From positions 224,471-288,470 of the forward strand of contig QANZ01049214.1 in assembly GCA_003254925.1 (NCBI GenBank): a stretch of DNA of 64,000 bases, in the 5' to 3' direction. This DNA comes from Chamaecrista fasciculata. Lineage: Eukaryota; Streptophyta; Magnoliopsida; Fabales; Fabaceae. Under the pieces are notes generated by a model, which was not told the origin of the DNA, did no database searches, and saw only the letters and a list, made by a program, of their open reading frames with translations. How positions within the stretch are numbered: position 1 is the first letter of the stretch; each line of letters opens with the position of its first letter. Below are positions 1 through 13,200 of the stretch, piece by piece. The position numbers and the translations under genes were made by a program.

Positions 1-3000
1 CTGGGAAAAACTGTCCAGGTCTGTTCAATCTTATTAACTTTCTCTCTTAAATTTATTTGATGAATCCTCGGTTTACATCCACCTTTGATTAATTTGTAGG
101 TTGTTCCACACATAACAGATGCCATCCAAGAGTGGATAGAGCGTGTAGCGAAGATACCAGTTGATGGAAAAGAAGGACCAGCTGATGTTTGTGTCATTGA
201 ATTGGGTGGAACTATAGGTAATTTGGGATTGCTAAAAAAGCAAATTCATAATTAACTTAGGCAGTATTTGAATATTGCTACTTTATATCATGGTGAGGTG
301 GAAGTACCAAAGCAGAAATTAAGTTATTCTTTTATGTGGAAAATTATGCAATACTGTGAAAGTTAAAAAAATTTCTTACATTTTGAGGCCTTAATTTCAA
401 TTGACATTTGTTCGATGTAGGGGATATTGAGTCCATGTCATTTACTGAGGCACTTGGCCAATTTTCATACCGTGTAGGTAATGTTTATCGTGCTTCAGAC
501 CTTGTAGTTGATTGATTTATGTCATCTGATTTGCTGTTTGGTTTTCTTCAGCGATGAAGTTTCTCTTATTTTATTGTTTCTTGTTACAGGCCCTGGCAAC
601 TTTTGTTTGGTTCATGTTAGCCTGGTGCCTATTCTTAATGTTGTTGGTGAACAGGTATACTTCACATTATTTTTTTTTTGGTGGAGTATATACTTCACAT
701 TATTTGTTATTAAGGCAACTATATATATACACTTGAGTAGAAATTGAATGTATCACTGCCAAGATATGTTTCTTTTGATTAGTTATTATCTTTTATGAAC
801 TTATTGCCTATTTTAATCTACAGAAAACAAAACCAACTCAGCACAGTGTCCGTCACCTGAGGGGATTAGGATTGACACCTAATATTTTAGCTTGTCGGAG
901 TTCTAAGGTGTGTCTCTTACCTTCTTTCCTTAACAATCTTCCGGTTGATTCCAGTGTAACATTTGTTTAAATATTCTGTATTTTCTTTTCCTTAACAGGA
1001 ACTTGATGACAACGTTAAGGCAAAACTTTCTCAATTCTGCCATGTGCCAGTAATGACATAAATATAAGCTTTTCTCAATTTTTCTTTTTTTTAAGTATCG
1101 CTTATCGTCTCTAATTACCCTTTTGTATTTGCAGTTATCTAATATAGTTACACTCCATGATGTACCAAATATTTGGCACATTCCTTTGCTATTGAGAGTA
1201 AGTAATTCTTTTGTATCTGTTAAACTGTTTCTTGTGGCTGTCTTCCTTGATAAGTTTACTTGCATTCTCTTCTCACTCTTTTCCAATGAGTGATTTATAT
1301 CACGCACAAACCTGATTTTCTTTTTTAAATTTATCTTCTGTAATAAATAGGATCAGAAGGCGCATGAAGCAATCTTGAAAGCATTAAACCTTCTAGGGTT
1401 TGTTTGACAAACTTATTCTTTATTTGATGTTTAACCCCTCATTCTTAGTTCCTCATTGGCTGACCAATGTTCAGAAAATATTTCGTAATATATTCTGCAG
1501 GAATTATCTTTAGTATTTTGTCATTCTAATATCTTCTCTATTGTCTGCAGTGTCGCTACAGAGCCTAATCTGGAAGAATGGATCAACAAGACAAAAGTTC
1601 ATGTCAAATTACATGATACGGTAGGTCTCAAACACCTCCAGTAAATGAGTCGATGTTTATTTTTTCCGTGCATTTCCAATTATTGAGGTTACAATTATGA
1701 TATACTTCACAGGTTAGAATTGCAATGGTTGGAAAATACACTGGCCTTTCAGATGCATATCTTTCTGTTTTGAAGGTACATTGTTATGTACTTCTGTTTT
1801 CCATGCCTAACAATAGTACCTGTTAATTTCCATCGATTTTTGCATGCTCTGAAACGTGCACTCCTAGTACTTAAATTCTCAAAAAGGATGATGAATTTTC
1901 TATTCTAATATATCATGAGCTAATATATCTGATTTTGCGCAGGCACTTTTGCATGCTTCTGTTGCTTATAATCGTAAACTTGTTGTGGACTGGGTTCCAG
2001 CTGGTGACCTTGAAGATGTTGCTGCTAACGAGGTGATTATCGATCTTTGTATTGCAGATTGTTAGTTAGTAACCTTTTGTTTTACTCAATACCGGATCTC
2101 TAATGATTAGTTTGCTGCTTTGCTTGCAGTCGCCTGATGCACATAAAGCTGCTTGGGATCTTTTGAAGGTCATCTTACTTTTTTTATATTGGAGTCATTG
2201 CGTTTCTGCATTTCTTTTTCTTTTTAATATGTAGAATGTCCATTTCAAATGTATTTAAATATGGGATTGACTTCTTCAATGTTATACCTTGATGGTCTTT
2301 CATGGGCAGGGTGCTAATGGGATTCTAGTTCCTGGAGGTTTTGGCGATAGAGGAGTGCAAGGGAAAATTCTTGCTGCTAAGTACGCTCGGGAAAATAATG
2401 TTCCATTTCTTGGCATTTGCTTGGGAATGCAAATTGCTGTCATTGAGTTTGCACGATCTGTCTTGGGTCTGCCTGATGCTAATAGTACAGAGTTTGATCC
2501 CAAAACCGAAAACCCTTGTGTCATATTTATGCCAGAGGTATTAATCCCATTCCACCCTAGGTGATTACAGTCTTCCTTGTAAAAGACCTTGTTAAGCTTG
2601 ATTTGTTCTATCAACAGGGTTCAAAGACTCATATGGGAGGAACTATGCGTCTCGGTTCAAGGAGGACTTACTTCCAAGTTACCGACTGCAAATCTGCAAA
2701 GTTGTAAGAACTATTGACCTAATTGTAGATTGTTTTCATGCATTTTGCATCATAGAATTGCCATATGATATTATGATTTTCCAAGGGGGTTACAAATTAC
2801 CAGTGGTAGATGGAATTCCGATCCCCTAGTGTACTTTAGGGTGCACTGTAGTGTAATTGTAAGATTTTTCATGCAAAAAAAAAAATACTTTTTCCATGTG
2901 TGAAATGTATTTTATACATTAAACTGCCCCTTGAACATCTGCTCCCACACTTGATATTTAGTTTACTTGAAAATATTTATAGTTTTTCATCCTTCATCAT

Positions 3001-4520
3001 TACATAAACCTGTAGGTATTTTATGTATCCTCATCAAACAATGACTTCACACTTTACTCATCTGTTTAATATTGTACTTTGGAATTTTACACAGGTATGG
3101 TAATGCTAGCTATATTGACGAGCGACATCGTCATAGATATGAGGTAAAATGAGTTTGCAGGTTGGAAACGCCTTTATATACAATGAAAATGATGTTCTTA
3201 TAATAGTTGTTACCATGTACAGGTAAACCCTGACATGATATCACAACTAGAGAGTGCTGGTCTATCTTTTGTTGGCAAAGACGAAACTGGGAGCCGCATG
3301 GAGGTATGCTTTAGTGTAAAATCCTAGTGCATGGTTCTTGAGATCATCCCACAAATTATTAATTAAAACTTGTAATTATGTGCTTGACACAAGTGCAGAT
3401 AGTCGAACTGCCTAGCCATCCTTTCTATATCGGTGTTCAGTTTCACCCCGAGTTCAAGTCTAGACCTGGGAAACCTTCCCCACCCTTTTTAGGTATTTTC
3501 TTTAAACTTATGATATATATGTGTGTGTGTTTATATATTACAAATTATTATCTGTTTTCACTTTCTTTACAATGTGAAACGCATTTGTTATTTAGGTTTG
3601 TTTGTGAAACTGCTATTATTTACATACTGGTCCTTCAATTTGTATTGGAAATCTTGGGGAAATCATGATGGTTTTCTTCCATATAATTCAGCTGCTGCTG
3701 ATGAACCATCATATATTAGGCTTAGCTGTACATAGAAAAACTTTTTGATTCATTGCCATTACGCCTCACCACTATCAGAGTGAATCCATCTTGTGTTTCT
3801 AAGCACAAAATTATGAGTGAAATAAAAGTTCCATGGTTAGTGGAATTTTTGTTTGAAAAATCTTAAATATTACGGTCCTCTAATTGCTCAATAATGAATC
3901 TGCATTTAAACATTTGTTAGGTGTTGAATATACTCACCATTCTCATCTAGTGACGATTCAGTTAGTGTTTTTTTTTTTGGTAGATCGATTCAGTTAATGT
4001 TAAACATACATATTCTGCTTCAATTTCACGTTCTCTATACATGTTATACACGGATCTTACATGCATGTTCTTTATGAAATGGAATTGTGCATATGGCTTC
4101 CTCTTGGTGCTTTGCATGATTTTTTTTTACTTCCTTCCTTTTTATGATGGCAAGTCACTTCCTCTGATATGCTTAGAGAATTAGCTCTTTTACTCTTGAT
4201 TCTTGAAAGTTTTCTAGGATTCTTGTTTTACTTGATTGTAGACATTTTATTTACCAAAAGTTTTTGTTCTTTTATCTTTCAAAAAGAAAAAGAGAAACTA
4301 AGAGGTTGATCATTCCACAGGATTAATAGCAGCAGCATTGAGGAGGACAGTTCTGCCATCAAATGGCCATGCCGGTAGGTTAACTAATGGGATATGTAAC
4401 GGACATGTACCGATAACAAAACCAAACCACAACAACGGAAACAGGTTGAAACCTGCCAACGGTGCCTTGAATGGCATGTATACCAACGGCAACGGCGTAT
4501 ATGTCGACGGGAGTTGCTGA
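1..4520 (+). CDS. CTP synthase (5'-truncated by window edge)
   Basis: This enzyme makes CTP from UTP, ATP and glutamine in the cytosol; it is the last step of pyrimidine nucleotide synthesis. Exons read: 1-18, 100-217, 421-477, 590-654, 824-907, 999-1049, 1135-1197, 1351-1397, 1551-1620, 1713-1775, 1943-2032, 2130-2168, 2310-2537, 2618-2703, 3095-3143, 3223-3303, 3399-3492, 4321-4520 (TGA). The window opens inside the amidoligase domain with LGKTVQ and continues [16 protein letters not shown] and [14 protein letters not shown]. The glutaminase domain shows the oxyanion segment VPGGFGDRG, the nucleophile region [17 protein letters not shown] (Cys) and the His-Glu pair in [16 protein letters not shown]. 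About 110 N-terminal residues are missing, judged from the family. The last exon encodes an Asn/Gly-rich tail ending VDGSC, which the plant family carries in variable form. The final intron is about 830 bp. Identification is very secure. Confidence 0.96.
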
Positions 4521-6155
4521 TTGCATTTGCTGCTGACCTGTAGGACATTGACTCCAGTTGTCCTCGGTTACTCTGTACAGTTACTGAGTGGGTAGGTGTT
4601 TTAGCTTCTAAGGGGGACTTATCTCAAGCTTGAAACAAATTTTTGAGTCTAACAGCTTTTGTATGTGTCCAAATTGATAGGATGAGGGTGAAAAATTAAA
4701 TTACTCTTTCAACCAAAGTGTCTTCTTTTCTGAGTGGCCATTGGCCCTAGAGAGAATGTACGCAGTCTTCTAGTTATATGCTGTGAACAATATTGAACTT
4801 GGAGATTGTTTTGTTTAATGATATTTTTTCACAAATGAAAATGATATATGAAGTTTTTAGTATCTGTTCATCCTAGAGAGAATGTACGCAGTCTTCTAGT
4901 CATAGTGGTCTTTTCTTCAGTTGTTTTGTAGGATGTACCTTCTACAAGGCATAAATGAACTCCAATTTATACGGATTTTTACAACTTAATATTTTATACT
5001 TGTAATAAAAGAGATTTTGACCCAATAGTTAGTTGGAGTAATAGGTATTCCCATTTTTATAGTTTAAGTTTGAGTTCGAGTCTTGATAGACACACTTTTG
5101 TTGAGATAATTTTATCCTCATTATGGGACTTCTTAGGCTCGAGCAAGAATTAATTTTTGTTTGGACTGTAAATTAGATGGTTGGGAGAATCCTTGTGATC
5201 ATGCAGAAAAAAGAAAAAAAATATAGAAATAAAGAAAAAAAGCTTTTCACATGTCCTGTTTGGATTAAAAATTGGAAAACTTCTATAATCTTTAAATACT
5301 GTGTAAAAAATGTCTTAAACAATGAAAAGTAACAAAAAGCTCCCTAAAATTTTTAATTTTGTGCAAATATATGTTTTCCATTGAGAAAAAGTTTTTTTTT
5401 ATAGGTTTTTCTAACTATTATTAATATAATAATAGTTAATTTTTAGTTTGAATCAATGTAAAAATGTAACAATAATTATAAAATTATAAAGAGTGTCGGG
5501 CTCTTATTCCACCAGAGCAAGAGTTAGAATCTTCTTGTCAATATGAAGGCTTTATTTGTTGAGTAATATGTAAATTTCTTTCGTAAATTTTTAAAGAGGT
5601 CGAAAGATATTCACTGACCTTAGTGGATTACTGGTACTTACCTCCATTTAAACATATCATTACAAAAACAAATTTAAATAAAAATCATAACAAAAGAGAT
5701 TATTTACCCAAAATTAAAAAATTCAATGAGTGTTTACTTGACACATTTCAAAGTTCAAGTGATAGCCGTCAAGATTTGATAACTAGATCCTGAAATTGCA
5801 TACTACAAAATGAAGTTACCCTTGCTTTTCTGCAAAATCTTGACTTGTGCACCTTGAATAGTTTACAACACAAAAATCCAAAGACGATTTTGTAGTGACA
5901 ACTGTTCTAACATGTGTGACAATTTCCTTTCTCGAATTTAACAGTTACTACTATGCAAATCCAACCAAGCATATCCAATATCTTAGCTGTGTGGCTGTTA
6001 CTACTTACTAGGATTGAGAAACCAAGTAATATTGTACTTTTCTTCCTGTCTTCCTATGTAATTTTGTCTTCTCATTCTTCCTATGTTTCCAGCGTGTAGT
6101 GAACCCCAAAGCTTAGAATATAACTTCATAGTTGCTGACAAATACTCATTCTGTG
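4521..6155. other. 3' flank of CTP synthase, AT-rich intergenic
   Basis: No gene is seen. The first few hundred bases are probably the CTP synthase 3' UTR. A 29-base direct repeat occurs at 4746-4774 and 4872-4900. At 5025-5165 there is a possible tRNA-related SINE remnant with a B-box-like gtttgagttcgagtcttg, but I see no target-site duplication and no tail, so it is weak. The remainder is low-complexity A/T sequence. Confidence 0.5.
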
Positions 6156-6361
6156 CCAACAAAGGTTAGCCTAGTTGGTAAAGAGTTGACTCATAACCCA
6201 CAAGGTCGTGAGTTCGATTCCCATTGCCGATGTGAGGGCCTTGTTGGTAGGCGACCTGTAAGTACCTCTGTAAGCGCTCATAGAGCCTTGAGGCCTGCTC
6301 TGACCTTGGTGAGCCCCCGGGGCCCAACTCACCTAAACTTTTCTTGGATAAAAAAAAAAAA
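6156..6361 (+). mobile_element. tRNA-derived SINE with 12-bp target-site duplication
   Basis: The head looks like a tRNA. A pol III A box lies around 6165-6178 (ttagcctagttggt) and a B box around 6204-6221 (ggtcgtgagttcgattcc), followed by an unrelated body and a terminal A run at 6350-6361. The 12-base string actcattctgtg lies directly before the element (6144-6155) and directly after the A run (6362-6373). This is the mark of LINE-assisted retrotransposition. At 206 bp it fits plant SINE size. The intact duplication and A tail suggest a fairly recent insertion. A six-frame reading gives a 91-codon ORF across it, which is meaningless. Confidence 0.9.
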
Positions 6362-6554
6362 ACTCATTCTGTGGTTTTATTATTTTCTCATACTTCATAG
6401 TAATTGATCAACATCTTAGGCTACCTACTATTCCATTTTAGAATCGTTACTTCTTGAGTTTATGTTAAGTCAAAAGCAAGATTAACATGGGTATAAGTAG
6501 TTATCAAGTTATTTCAAAATATTATCTTCTAGAGAAAAGAAAAGTTAAAAAAAG

Positions 6555-6900
6555 AGAAAAAATTAATGATTTAGTCCTCCAAAAATGATAAATTTTTCAA
6601 TTTAATCCCCGAAAGAGTATAGCCTTTTCAATTTAGTCCCTAAAAGATGTAATTGCAATCAATTTGGTCTTTTAATAAAGATATTAATTTAAATTTAATG
6701 GAAACTACAATTTTCTAACATCAATCATTAAATGCAATGTCAATAAAATTTAGGATCACATCAAATTTGTCATTAAATTTTAATTAGTTAAAAGAATCAA
6801 AGTGAGAGTAATTATATCTTTCAGGGACTAAATCTTATTCCTTTATCTTTCAGAGATAAAATTGAAAAATTAATCATCTTTCGAGATTCATGAATTTACT
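6555..6900. mobile_element. Fold-back (MITE-like) element
   Basis: The left arm begins near gatttagtcctccaaaaatg and contains ttttcaatttaatcc. The right arm is its imperfect complement, ending gaaaaattaatcatctttcg before catgaattt. The two arms pair over most of the roughly 345 bp, so this is a palindromic non-autonomous DNA element. I could not define a target-site duplication. Confidence 0.5.
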
Positions 6901-7296
6901 TAAAGAGATGCATTGGCTTAGAAAGAGTTGTGAGAATAAGTTGTCACAAAAAACTAACAATTCAATGGGCATAATGATGAGGGATAGAGTTTTAAACACC
7001 ATGATCCAAAACTCATTTTATACATTATCGCAGTTATCTTCAAGAAAAGAAAAATTATAGTCTCCAAAGTTCTAACTTCTAAGAGGAAACATTCCTCTAC
7101 TATTAGAGCTAACTTTCCATATTAGTATATACTAATACATTCAGAATTACTTTATGCTCTCTGTTAATCTGAAGAACAAACTTGAATGCTACAATATCTA
7201 TTGCAGGAAAGGAAAAGTTTTGCAGATTGACAACCATATTGAAAATATATGCAAAGAAAGATTTAATGAATTGGAGTATTTGAGATTTGAAGCCAC

Positions 7297-10200
7297 CTAT
7301 AATTTTAGCTTTGGAATATCAGAGGACTCGTCTCTGGCGGACTCAACAAACCAATTTAGCTGATTACTGTCAGAATCGATAGGGGATATGCATAAAATCT
7401 TCTTGTGATACTCCCGTAAGCTTTGCCGGTGGCCAATACTGACATACGTTATACCAGCCGCTCGAATCTTCCGGTACAGAAGAGCCTGTAAGCCATAGCC
7501 CAACAGAATGAACTTAAATGCTAAAAAACATATATTATCACATTTTGATTTGTAATGTTATCTTCTTTTAGCTTCCACCAGTATCTGCCCACAAGTAACA
7601 AGTATTACTTGTACAGTAAGTTAGATTACATAAAACTAAAAAATCATGTAATTTTGATGGGCAGGTTCACTAGGACGTGAAGAAAATGTGCTATTTCGCC
7701 CTATCGATAGTTCCTTAAAAGTTTAAGCGTTTTAATGTAAGTGATTTTTAACATAAGAGTAAACGTAGTCCTTGAATATGTTTCAAAATTGCAATTTAGT
7801 CCATGAATATTGGACATGTTTTTTTAGTCCATTGTTTTCCTACAAACATCAACTATTTAGTTCCGAATCCATGAAAACTAAATAATTGATGTTTTCAAGA
7901 AATCCAGGAATTAAAAAGTATATCTCTAATATCCAAAGACTAAATAGTAATTTTGGATAAATTTAAGAAGTGAAAAGTTAAATTTTTCTTAACCTAATAT
8001 TAGACTAGCCTTTGCAAGTAAGAGATCAGAAGTTTGATCCTTGCTTCCCCCCGTTCTTCAAATTAAAATCAAGTTTCAGCATTAAGTATGATGAGGTGTT
8101 CTTTATCCACACTTAAAGCCCATAGGGTTTTATCTGAGGAGTGTTAGCGATTATTATGAGCTATCAATAGACATTTACTATAGCTTAAGCTTTTAAGCGG
8201 TTTTATGAGTATGACAATTATGAAGACATTCCAGGCATGCCAATGGAACTCAAAAGAATACTTAATAATGTTGGCTGTGATCATTTTGCCAGTGGAACCT
8301 AGGATCTACACAAACAAGTTTTTTGTTTTATTCTGAGAAAACTTATTTTTTTAGTCCTTAAATTTATCTCAAAATTATGATTTTATAATTGGATATTGAA
8401 AGTATACTTTTTGGTCTTTCTTTAAAAAAAAAAATATCAGCTATTAAGTCCCTATGGATAAATGTTTCACTAACTAGATAGTTGACATTTATAAAAAAAT
8501 CAGTGATCAAATTTTTAATATCTAGCGACTAAATTATATTTTTAGGACAAATTCAGGGGCTGAAAAATAAGTTTTCTCTTCTATTTTTTTAACTTGTATG
8601 AGCATATGAATCATTGCATGGATTATTATAGTCCATGATTGAAGAATAAGAACTTGCATAGTATAATATATATGTCGGATAAACTTGGAATTGATGAATA
8701 CCTCGTTGGCTTCATCAAGCGCACTTGTAGCTTCATCCAACAAAGCCAATTGTGGCATTGAAAGAAAAAGTCGCGCAAAAGCAAGGCGTTGTTGCTCTCC
8801 CAGAGAGAGAACACTAGACCATTCATGTGTTGAATCCAAGCTAAACCGAGATAATAGATACCCAAGGCTGACATCTTCCAAGACCTTTGTCAGCTCATCC
8901 GTTGTCGGCATAACAGACTTTTCATTCACCTTATCTGAGTTTTGTGATTTCATCAAGAAAGGCAGTATAGCTGCAGAACAAGTCAAAATACTTTACTTAG
9001 TAAAGCTGATATAACAGTCCTGCCAACCATTTACTTTGTCCTAATAAGATAATAGCAACTGAAGATCAGATAAAACTTTTTTTTAGTTTTCATTTTATAA
9101 GAATGATGAAGAGCATTTGACCATGTAACAAGCTTCACAAATAACTCTAAGTGCATTCCTGATATACCAATAGTACAATATGGTCAAAATAGATGTAGGC
9201 AAAGGAGAAAATAATGGGAAAAATTTTAGGTAAATTTCCTTATATATTTGCTACAAGGTTCTTCCAATTATAAACTTTGTTTATATACTCTCTTCTAGGA
9301 TTCTAGGATTGGTTTTATAGAAGGGTGTCTTTGATACTTTCTCTCTACCATAATCGGTTATGCACAAAATCTTTGTCACTACAACAAAAATATAAGGAAC
9401 TTTAAATAAGCTTAGTCCAAGATAATAAAACATAATCTGGTGGTGTAGAAAAGATATTAGACATCACATACTTCTTGCCTTTGTACTTTCTGATACAGGA
9501 ACTGCATTGTCAGTCCATGTTGGATAAAGTAATTGTTGCCGAAGAGAGCCCAAAACCATGTAAGGCCTTTGAGGGAGGAAAAAAGTTCTGGATATTCTGT
9601 TTAAGGAATTTCCATGCAATTCAGATGCTTCATGAGCCTTGTTTACAATAGGAGCATTCTCTCCGTCTTTCACATAGTATGTAATTTTCCCGGTTCCAGT
9701 ATTCCATAGACCAGCCAGAGCTCTTAACAAAGAAGTCTTGCCACTTCCACTCGGTCCCATAATCTATAAAAGATTGATGAAAATTCATTAATCACCCTTG
9801 TCAATATATTAATGCAAACTTTTTAGATGGATTACTTACCAACAAATTATCCTTTCCCCTTATCGCCAATGATAAGTTTCTAACAAGTGTAGCTTCACTT
9901 GGTGTCTTCAGAGTCAAATTTTCTATCTCCAGTAATGTCTCACATTTTTCTGGTGGTGTGGAACCATTAGATTCCAATACCGATGAACTCTCAAAGTTTT
10001 TGTACGTAATAACGATCTCTTCCAATGTATCAGAGAGAGATTTAGAGCTACTGCTATTGTCCAGAATATCATCAAATTCACCTGGATATATGTAAGATAA
10101 AGAAGTACTTGTCAATTCTATTCACTATATTCAAAATTATGTCTAACCAATCAAGCATCTCATTTCAGATTTCCAGCTCAGTATACGGCACGTTAACTCC

Positions 10201-13200
10201 TACCATGCAAACAACATTAGAGAGAAAAATAAATAAAATTCACATTAAGTAACAGATTAAGGGGAAGATTAGTATCGTGACCATACATATAACCATAGAT
10301 GGAGTAGATAAATACTGTGAAGATTAGTATAACTAATTTCAGATCATATTATATATTGGTTAGCCTTGTCGACCAAGTACATGTTGCTCAAATGATATAA
10401 AAATAAGGACACTGGAAGGATGGCATACATATAAAGGGGCAATTATTATTATAATTATTATTTTTTGGTAAGCTATTATTATCTCAAATAATTTTAGTTC
10501 TTACCATATGGTCACTGAAATTCATAATAAAGAAGAAAAACAAACTTTTAAAATGTTTCTGACCTTTCTTAAGTGGGATTTCCATTTTTTGTCTACAGAC
10601 ACAAACAAAATGTGAAACTATCTTATAAATGGCTGTATATCATCGGCAGAGTTAAAATGTGTTTGCATACATCGGGTATCTACATCAGATCCTCAAAAAT
10701 TAAAATGTACCAGAAAGAAATAAGGGGAAGATGCAGTACCTAACCGATTTATAACAGCAGAAAATGCACTTATAGCTTGAAACTGGTACACAATGAGGGA
10801 AAAGTCACCAAGGATGTGATTAAAAGCAGAGACCGACTGATTAATGACACCGAACTCAATTTTTCCAGAGAAATACATGGGAGCAACAACAGCAGCAGGA
10901 AGAATTTGAATGAGATAGCGGTATCCATTGGTGAAGAACTCCAGATTTCTAGAAGCTATCAACAACTCCTGTAAAAAAAGAATAATGCAAGTTGTGACAT
11001 TCATAAATATATTCTCAGCTAAAGAATCTGTATCACCTAGCTTACAGCAATGAAGTCTCAATGAAGGAAAGGAAAAATGATTCTGCATAAGGTAGTCAAT
11101 GGGAGTTCAAATAAAATTTGCATATCTATTATGTGGAAATACCAGCATGCATCACGTAGCACTATAGTAACAATAACAAATTGTAAGCGTTTTAATGGTA
11201 AAATAGAAAGAAGTAAACCCTGATATTTTTACTCCAACCAGTTCAAATTCTTTATTCCAAATGCTTAGGGTTAAAGCTTAACATCAAAATCCTGAGTACC
11301 AAACTGATCCTTCAACTAGAAAAAGGAAAACCTTGAGGATCAGCGACTCAATGAGGAATTGATTAGGTTCCATGTCAAAATTAGTATCTGATGGACATTC
11401 TAATGAGTAAAATCATTTCTCTTGCATGGTAAGTATTATTAATACCAGATTTGTTTTTTAATAGAAATCACTGATACCAATAATGAAATAATCCATTTTG
11501 ACATTGTTTTTCAATCACATAGGCAATAATAGGAATGGTATACCTCTGGCCACAGAAGATAATGAAAAATTATAAATACGGATAATTTTGCAAATTTATG
11601 AAAGAGAAGTGCATGCATTATGCTATAAAAACTCAAGAAGCAAAGCAAGGTTTTACTCATAAAAAGACTAAAATGTCTTGTACAGAAATTATTGTAAAGA
11701 AAATGTACTCACAAAGAATAATATCTTACAGTTAGATTTTCAAAAGCATTTCTGAAGCGCTGAATAAGAAGTTGCATTTCACTTTCTTCACCACCATAGA
11801 AAGCAATTGATTCAGCATTTTCTCGAACTCGAACTAGCCCATAACGAAAATCTGCTTCTTTTTTCTCTTGCAAGAAATTTAAGTTCACCAATCCCTGTTG
11901 ATGTCACAATTTACCAATAAATAAAAGAGCACCATGTCAAAACTCCACATTCTTTTGGTTGTTTTGTTAATCTACGGAGGTGAAAAATTTCCCCTGTATT
12001 TCAATCTATCACTTAAAAAAGATTTATTACCCTTCCAACAAAAACGCTGATAGCCGTCCCACCAAGGGAGTATGCAAGAAGAACAACGAAAAGTGGAGGA
12101 TATATGCCATACAGAATGTTACTGAATGAGATCAAGTCTACAGCCGCATTAAAGAGTGTTAGGGAGAATGCAAGGGCTGTCCCGGTAAAAGAACTAAGAT
12201 CATCGACAATTCGTTGATCTGGGTTATCGATGATTGATTGTGATTGAATTTTATAGAAAGTCTGATTTTTGAGATACCGTTCCATGTAATGGCTTGTCAT
12301 CCAAGACCTCCACCTCAGGGATAGAGTTTCTCTTGCATAATCTCTAAGAACAAAAAACTGCAAACACAGTGATGAACAAGGTTAGAAACATCAATACAAG
12401 AATAAGCAAGGCACAACAACAAAGAAAAAGGGGAAAAAAAAGGGCAATGGATTGCTTATGTGTTATATTATATTACAACGCAAATTAAAAACTTCAGTAT
12501 ACAAATTTGTTAGACCAATACAGAACCTGTAATCAATGGCGGTTTCTGAAACAACTAAGAAAACTTGAGAGAAGAGAATCTTTATTACTTTATACTACTA
12601 TGGTCATACAGTTCCTTTTTACCGTACTTTATTTCTAGGGAATAAAAATTTCAGTTTCTCGATATAAGAGCAAATAATTTATTCATTCAAAACTAATAGC
12701 AGATTACAAAAAAAATTAAGTATACTCCTTATAAAGCAGGAAACTAATGATTATATAAATCCTTATATGGCAAGCAAGGACTTGAAAAGATGACAGAATT
12801 TAACTATCATAGTTACATTGCATATACTTCTTTCTAATCATTGGAAGAACTAATTAAAGCAAAGTCTAGCAGAATTATACCTAAGAAAGTGAAGCAATAT
12901 GCTCACCGGGATTCCGACAGCAAAGCCGCACAAGTAGTAAAGTAGTTGCGTAGTGAATTGCTCCTGGTCCTTGTCTTGCATAGAAGAAATTAACTATTTC
13001 AGTTACATGTTGCCACTTCATAGTTACTCAAGATCAAATAATAAAAGTAAACCAACAATTGGATCATAAAAAGTTTAAATTCTTATATTGTTTTGGTCCT
13101 TTCAAAATTAGTTAGTACACAAAATTGTCAAAGTAACAAACTCATTTCACATTGGTTCTTCTCATTTGACAAAATAACTAACATGCCATGAGTTTGTTAT

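Noticed and set aside
930..1307. 125-codon minus-strand reading frame
   Set aside because: It runs antisense through CTP synthase introns and exons and has no protein features.
2300..2614. 104-codon minus-strand reading frame
   Set aside because: It is the shadow of the conserved glutaminase exon of CTP synthase.
6132..6407. 91-codon plus-strand reading frame
   Set aside because: It is the chance translation of a SINE and its flanks.
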